DNA of 64,000 nucleotides from positions 1,178,001 through 1,242,000 of the forward strand of contig NZ_OX366334.1 in the NCBI RefSeq assembly GCF_947250645.1, in the 5' to 3' direction. A program made the translations under genes and the position numbers. Below are positions 59,807-64,000 of the stretch, in pieces. Source of the DNA: Wolbachia endosymbiont (group B) of Eucosma cana (GTDB lineage Bacteria; Pseudomonadota; Alphaproteobacteria; Rickettsiales; Anaplasmataceae). Within the stretch, counting starts at the first letter, position 1; each line of letters begins with the position of its first letter. Under the pieces are notes generated by a model. That model had not been told where the DNA came from. It searched no databases and saw only the letters and a list, made by a program, of their open reading frames with translations.

Positions 59807-61084
59807 ATGCATAAAATATTAGTAAGAAGTAACCATAAGCCCTTGATTGGAAAAATCAAGATTAATGGTTCAAAGAATGCCGTCTTGCCAATAATGGCGG
59901 CAAGCTTGTTTAGTAATTCTTCAATAACTTTGCATAACGTACCTGATTTAATTGACGTGCATTTGATGTCTGAGCTGCTTAAGAGTCTTGGTGCAGAAGT
60001 AAATTTTATATGCAATAAAGACTATAAAGCAAATCATACTTTGGAAATTGACTGTAGCAATATCAATAACCATTTAATATCACATGAAATTGCAAGCAGA
60101 CTGCGAGCATCTTTTTTAATGCTAGGTCCAATGCTCAGCAGATTTGGTAGAGTTTCAACAGTATTTCCTGGTGGATGTAATATTGGAAAACGTCCTGTTG
60201 ACATTCATATCAAGGCACTTGAAGCAATGGGAGCTAAAATTGAAATTGATAGCTGTAATATAACTGCAACAACAAAGGGAAAATTGCAAGGCAAAGAAAT
60301 AACATTTGAAAAAGTAAGTGTTGGCGCAACAGAAAACATAATCATGGCAGCAACACTTGCAGAAGGAGTAACAACAATAAACAATGCCGCAACGGAGCCG
60401 GAAGTTCTTGATTTAATAGAGTTTCTAAAAAAAATGGGTGCCAATATTGAAGTTAACAACACAAAAATCACAATAGAAGGCGTTGATGAATTAAACGGAT
60501 GTGTCCACACAATCATACCAGATCGGATAGAGGCCGGTACTTATGCTTTGGCTGCTGTCATTACCGACGGCGAGCTAAAGTTAGAAGGAGTAAGTTTGTC
60601 TGATATAGAATGTATTGCAAATGAATTGAAGACTATAGGAGCCAGAGTTGAGTTACATGATGATGGTATTATTATTTCTAGAAAAAATGGCTCTATTAAA
60701 TCTGCTCACGTTGCAACAAATCCATATCCCAACTTTCCCAGTGATATGCAACCACAACTAATGTCTGCTATGTCAATTGCAGGTGGAATATCAATCATTG
60801 AAGAGAACGTTTTTGAAAGTAGATTTGCACATGCAAATGAGCTAAGAAAATTAGGTGCTAATATCAGCATCGAAAAAAATAAAGCTACTATAAGTGGAAT
60901 AAAGAGCTTATCTGGAGCTAATCTATATGCTAATGACTTAAGATCAACGGCAGCTTTGGTGCTTGCTTCTTTGTTGGCTAAAGGAGAAACTACAATAAAT
61001 AACTCACATCATTTATGGAGAGGATATGAGGCCATGGATGAAAAACTCAATTCATGTGGGGCTGATATCTCTGTTTCATCTTGA
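59807..61084 (+). CDS. murA: UDP-N-acetylglucosamine 1-carboxyvinyltransferase
   Basis: First committed enzyme of peptidoglycan precursor synthesis, adding enolpyruvate to UDP-GlcNAc. Catalytic Cys124 lies in PGGCNIGKRPVD and Lys23 in NGSKNAVLPIM. The repeated inside-out fold and the length of 425 residues fit the family. In Wolbachia the pathway reaches lipid II, used in division. thyX follows after nine bases. Confidence 0.97.
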   Translation: MHKILVRSNHKPLIGKIKINGSKNAVLPIMAASLFSNSSITLHNVPDLIDVHLMSELLKSLGAEVNFICNKDYKANHTLEIDCSNINNHLISHEIASRLRASFLMLGPMLSRFGRVSTVFPGGCNIGKRPVDIHIKALEAMGAKIEIDSCNITATTKGKLQGKEITFEKVSVGATENIIMAATLAEGVTTINNAATEPEVLDLIEFLKKMGANIEVNNTKITIEGVDELNGCVHTIIPDRIEAGTYALAAVITDGELKLEGVSLSDIECIANELKTIGARVELHDDGIIISRKNGSIKSAHVATNPYPNFPSDMQPQLMSAMSIAGGISIIEENVFESRFAHANELRKLGANISIEKNKATISGIKSLSGANLYANDLRSTAALVLASLLAKGETTINNSHHLWRGYEAMDEKLNSCGADISVSS

Positions 61085-61093
61085 GAATATATT

Positions 61094-61936
61094 ATGAATG
61101 AGACAACTAAGCGAACTACAGTAAAAGAAATAGATGAAATTCTATACGAAGAACATAAGGTGTTAGATCATGGATTTGTTCGAGTAATTGATTATATGGG
61201 CTCTGATAGCGCCATAGTTCAAGCTGCTCGCGTTTCTTATGGAAAAGGAACGAAACAGATAAATCAAGATGAAGCGCTTATAAAGTATTTGATGAGAAAT
61301 CATCATACAACTCCATTTGAAATGTGTGAAATTAAGTTTCACGTGAAACTTCCAATTTTTGTTGCAAGACAATGGATAAGACATAGAACTGCAAATGTGA
61401 ATGAATATTCTGGAAGGTATTCGATACTTGATAATGAATTTTATATACCAGAACAGGTTGCAAAACAATCTGATAATAATAAACAAGGCAGCGGTGAAGC
61501 TTTTGACTCAAGTACTTCAAAAGAAATAATAGATTCTCTAATAAATGATTCTAATTTAGTATATTCTCATTATGAGAAATTTATTAAACAGGGCCTTGCA
61601 AGGGAAATTGCCCGAACTAATCTAACACTTAATTACTATACTCAGTTTTATTGGAAAATAGATTTACACAACCTTCTTCATTTTTTAAGGCTTAGAGCTG
61701 ATAAGCACGCCCAATATGAAATTAGAGTCTATGCAGAAGTTATGTTGGACATAGTGAAGAAATGGGTTCCGCTGGCCTATAATGCTTTTGTTGAATACTC
61801 GCTAAAATCAGCCTGCATTTCAAAAACTGGTCTTGAAATAATTCGCAAGCTAATTAAAGGAGAAAATATTACTAGAGAAGAAAGTGGCATTGGTAAAAGA
61901 GAATGGGATGAGCTGATGTCTATACTTGGTAAATAA
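61094..61936 (+). CDS. thyX: Flavin-dependent thymidylate synthase ThyX
   Basis: Makes dTMP from dUMP using methylene-THF and FAD. The ThyX motif RHRTxxxNxxSxR is complete (Arg96 to Arg108, [13 protein letters not shown]). The active-site region near [20 protein letters not shown] is clear, and the length of 280 residues is typical. It lies close after murA and may share its transcript. It draws on folates made by folD. Confidence 0.97.
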   Translation: MNETTKRTTVKEIDEILYEEHKVLDHGFVRVIDYMGSDSAIVQAARVSYGKGTKQINQDEALIKYLMRNHHTTPFEMCEIKFHVKLPIFVARQWIRHRTANVNEYSGRYSILDNEFYIPEQVAKQSDNNKQGSGEAFDSSTSKEIIDSLINDSNLVYSHYEKFIKQGLAREIARTNLTLNYYTQFYWKIDLHNLLHFLRLRADKHAQYEIRVYAEVMLDIVKKWVPLAYNAFVEYSLKSACISKTGLEIIRKLIKGENITREESGIGKREWDELMSILGK

Positions 61937-62329
61937 TCTTGAAGATAAATGTATAGTTGTTATTTACATAGCGTTTGCAGGATAGCTGTACAAAACCCAA
62001 ACCAGTCATAGCTGTACGAACATTGTGGCAATTTGCATAGTAAACGATGTCATTCCAGTGCTTGACACTGGAATCCAGGAATTTTGATTCTAAATTGGGT
62101 ATTGGTCTTAAATTAAAATACACGTTTTTGATGAGATTATATGAACACTGGATCCCAGTGTCAGGGCACTGGGATGACAGGAGAGGAAAACGCTGGCATG
62201 ACAGGAGAAGGAAACACTGGCATGACAGCAGATGAAACCACTGGAACATTTATTTTTGAAAGTAAATTACATAGTAGATGGTCAGTACTTGATACTGGAA
62301 TCTAGTCCTTAAGATCAAGTTATGTCCAC
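61937..62329. repeat. Gene-free gap with composite palindromic repeats
   Basis: No gene is supported in this 393-base gap. It holds a unit starting TGTCATTCCAGTGCTTGACA (62048-62078), a facing unit CTGGATCCCAGTGTCAGGGC with ACTGGGATGACA (62148-62179), and then two short tandem tails reading CGCTGGCATGACAGGAGA and CACTGGCATGACAGCAGA (62191-62228). A further degenerate arm (GGTCAGTACTTGATACTGGA) lies at 62280-62308. It is the most elaborate copy in the window. Confidence 0.75.
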
Positions 62330-62782
62330 TTACAGATTTGCAGGTGTGAACAACAATTGATTCATGCCTTTATCAATCGATATATCAATTATTTTTGAAT
62401 TTGTTCTTTCTGTTGTTTCGTAAAGCTTTTCAGCTCTCTTTGAAATCAGTGTTGCATTTCTAAGTATAATATCAACTTTGCAATAATCTGCACAATTTTC
62501 AATATACATATCATATGAATAATAGTTTACAGCAAGTTCCATTGCCCTACAAACTTCCTCTAATGTAAAATTGGCAATTCCTGTATCAGGACAAAAGCCA
62601 ACCGCTCCTTTATTAGGGTCAAAAAATATGTATTTATCATTCTCTGCTTTATACACCAACATAGAATGCCCCTCATCCTCGATGAAACCTCCTCTATTAT
62701 GAGCATAACAAAAATAATTAAATTCTAAGTAGCATCCTATCTCCACATCATTTAAGACACGTTTGATTTGTTCTTGGTTATA
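62330..62782 (-). pseudogene. C58 (YopT)-like cysteine peptidase gene, 3' part, cut by IS630
   Basis: The minus-strand frame encodes a C-terminal part starting inside the IS630 target site. It contains GHSMLVYKAENDKYIFFDPN with the following KGAVGF, resembling the His and Asp region of C58 (YopT-type) cysteine peptidases, and then about 90 residues of helical tail. The catalytic Cys is not in this part. The 5' part continues on the far side of the element from 63883. Joining the two flanks through one TA gives an unbroken frame (DASNNQEQIKR). The first 16 or so residues of the open frame are IS-derived. Confidence 0.6.
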
Positions 62783-63882
62783 CCAATTCCCGTTACACGG
62801 GAAACAGATAGACAATAATGGAAGAAAAGCCATAATGAAATAAGTGAAATAGTTTAGGTATAAATGGCACTCAGATCAAAATTATTGGATGAAGAAGTAG
62901 TAAAATCAGCAAAAGAGATGCTGAAGAAAGTAAGGAATAATGCATATGTTTCAAAAAAACTAAACGCTGTAATTGCAGCAAAAAAGTACAGTATAACGTC
63001 TGTAGCAAAAATATATTGCATTTCAAGAAAGGCACTAACTTCGTGGATAAAACTCTTGAAATTTGGCAGAGAAGAAAAACTGTTTGCTCCTCGATCACGC
63101 CGAAGAAAAACTAAATTAAATCAGGCTCAACTACAGCAAATTGAAGCATGGATAGAAGAAAACCCTAATATTACCATTAAAGAAATGAGAATAAGAATAC
63201 AGGAAAAGTTCGACTTAAATATTAGCAAATCTACAGTACACCGCCATATGCAAAAGATGAAATTTTCATATATTACACCAAGACCAGTACACAACGTACA
63301 AGATAAAAGTAAACAAGAGGAATTCAAAAAAAAATCTCAATGAAGTTATTGGAAAGTATCCTGAAAAAGAGCTATTTTTCTTTGATGAATCAAGGTTTGG
63401 CACACATTCGAAAGTTGGGCATGGATGGTTTAAAAAAGGTACTAGAACTCGGGTTAAAATAAAGTTAGGTAGGCATAATTTTTATCTCTACAGTGCAGTT
63501 AATCCTAAAAATGGAGAGAGTTTTAGCTTATTTGCACCAAATGTTAACACTGATTGCATGAATATATTTCTTGAGCAAATGTTGCAATATCTAGGGACAA
63601 GAGAAGCTGTTCTTGTTATGGACTGTGCTAGTTGGCATAAGTCAAAAAATTTAAAGGTACCTAAAAACATTGAGATTATATACCTACCTCCATATTCACC
63701 TGAACTTAATCCTGTTGAGAGGCTTTGGTTATATATAAAACAGAACATTTTGCGCAATAAAATATACAGTACTATTGCTTTGCTTGAGAGCACTTTATGC
63801 AAATTTCTTACCTCTCTTGCTACTTCTACAATTAAACAACTCTGCTCTGTTTCCTATTTGACTCCACAACAATGAGAATTGG
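62783..63882 (+). mobile_element. IS630-family insertion sequence, copy 2
   Basis: It looks identical to copy 1 at 12621-13720, offset by 50,162 bases, with the same CCAATTCCC and GAGAATTGG ends. TA duplications flank it at 62781-62782 and 63883-63884. It interrupts the C58-like gene in the opposite orientation. Confidence 0.92.
62864..63875 (+). CDS. IS630-family transposase, two frames joined by +1 frameshift
   Basis: The two translations are the same as in copy 1: a 159-codon DNA-binding frame (62864-63343) and a DDE frame entered by a +1 shift on nine A residues at about 63326-63334. Both copies keep all three catalytic acidic residues. Identical products point to a recent copy event rather than to two old insertions. 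Confidence 0.85.
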
Positions 63883-64000
63883 TATTACTTGCATCAAGAT
63901 CACCATCAAGCTGCAAAATTGCCGCTGAACGTCCATTCCCAATACTATGGCCTTTTATTACTTTAAGTACTTTAATCTCATCATTTTCTATGAGTTCTCT
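63883..64000 (-). pseudogene. C58-like gene, upstream part (5' end outside window)
   Basis: Minus-strand translation from the right edge reads ELIENDEIKVLKVIKGHSIG, then NGRSAAILQLDGDLDASN, and meets the IS630 end. It is in the same frame as the 3' part once the element and one TA are removed. The start codon and any catalytic Cys lie beyond the window. Confidence 0.6.

Noticed and set aside
62783..62833. Complete 167-residue protein starting in the IS630 end
   Set aside because: The first residues come from the IS terminal sequence; the true gene continues beyond the element.

Overview
The window looks like a chromosome segment of an insect-associated Wolbachia (Rickettsiales, Alphaproteobacteria). 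The evidence is low GC, small scattered operons, insertion-sequence remnants, ankyrin-repeat effector genes, WSP-like surface antigens, and a dispersed palindromic repeat built around the motif TGTCATCCCAGTGCTTGACA. The core genes are also typical of that group: hslVU, petBC, acpP-fabF, murA, thyX, ihfA-merR and a proteobacterial-type gshA. This assignment rests on gene content and my recall of these families, not on a database search.

Layout. 0-11 kb is core metabolism and envelope: a membrane AAA+ ATPase (cut by the window edge), tilS, pal, a degenerate M32 carboxypeptidase homologue, mreB, mnmA, ppa, tRNA-Ser(GCU), a SurA-like chaperone, an FNR/PyrK-like fragment and 5-formyl-THF cyclo-ligase. 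11.2-13.8 kb is a mobile-element graveyard: an IS4-type remnant cut by an IS5-type remnant, followed by an intact-looking IS630 element. 13.8-27.5 kb holds trhO, an iron ABC permease, apaG, purK, asd, two tandem APC permeases, surE, hisS, an Nfu-type Fe-S scaffold gene and a membrane-anchored J-protein.

27.5-33.5 kb is the most unusual region. Four tandem ankyrin-repeat genes share a C-terminal module of about 125 residues and palindromic terminators, and three of the four share a clear promoter. The spacers between them contain decayed copies of the 3' end of the upstream dnaJ-like gene and the 5' end or leader of the downstream petB gene. The array therefore seems to have grown by repeated duplication of a dnaJ(3')-ank-petB(5') unit.

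33.6-62 kb returns to core genes: petB-petC, uvrB, a gene-poor interval with a decayed nuclease-like gene, an MFS transporter, ihfA-merR-M23 lipoprotein-leuS, two WSP-like outer membrane proteins (one with a 10-unit tetrapeptide repeat), a minus-strand CNNM/GapR-like/ubiX/folD cluster, argD, ndk, hemH, gshA, hslV-hslU, ispA with a double FKBP-like protein, acpP-fabF, murA and thyX. At 62.3-64 kb a second, apparently identical IS630 copy splits a gene whose visible part resembles C58 (YopT-type) cysteine peptidases. Removing the element and one TA restores the reading frame.

Functionally the core genes cover tRNA modification and charging, respiration (bc1 complex), haem, folate, glutathione, isoprenoid and lipid II precursor synthesis, and proteostasis. 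The accessory parts (ankyrin array, WSP-like proteins, C58-like gene) are the likely host-interaction component.
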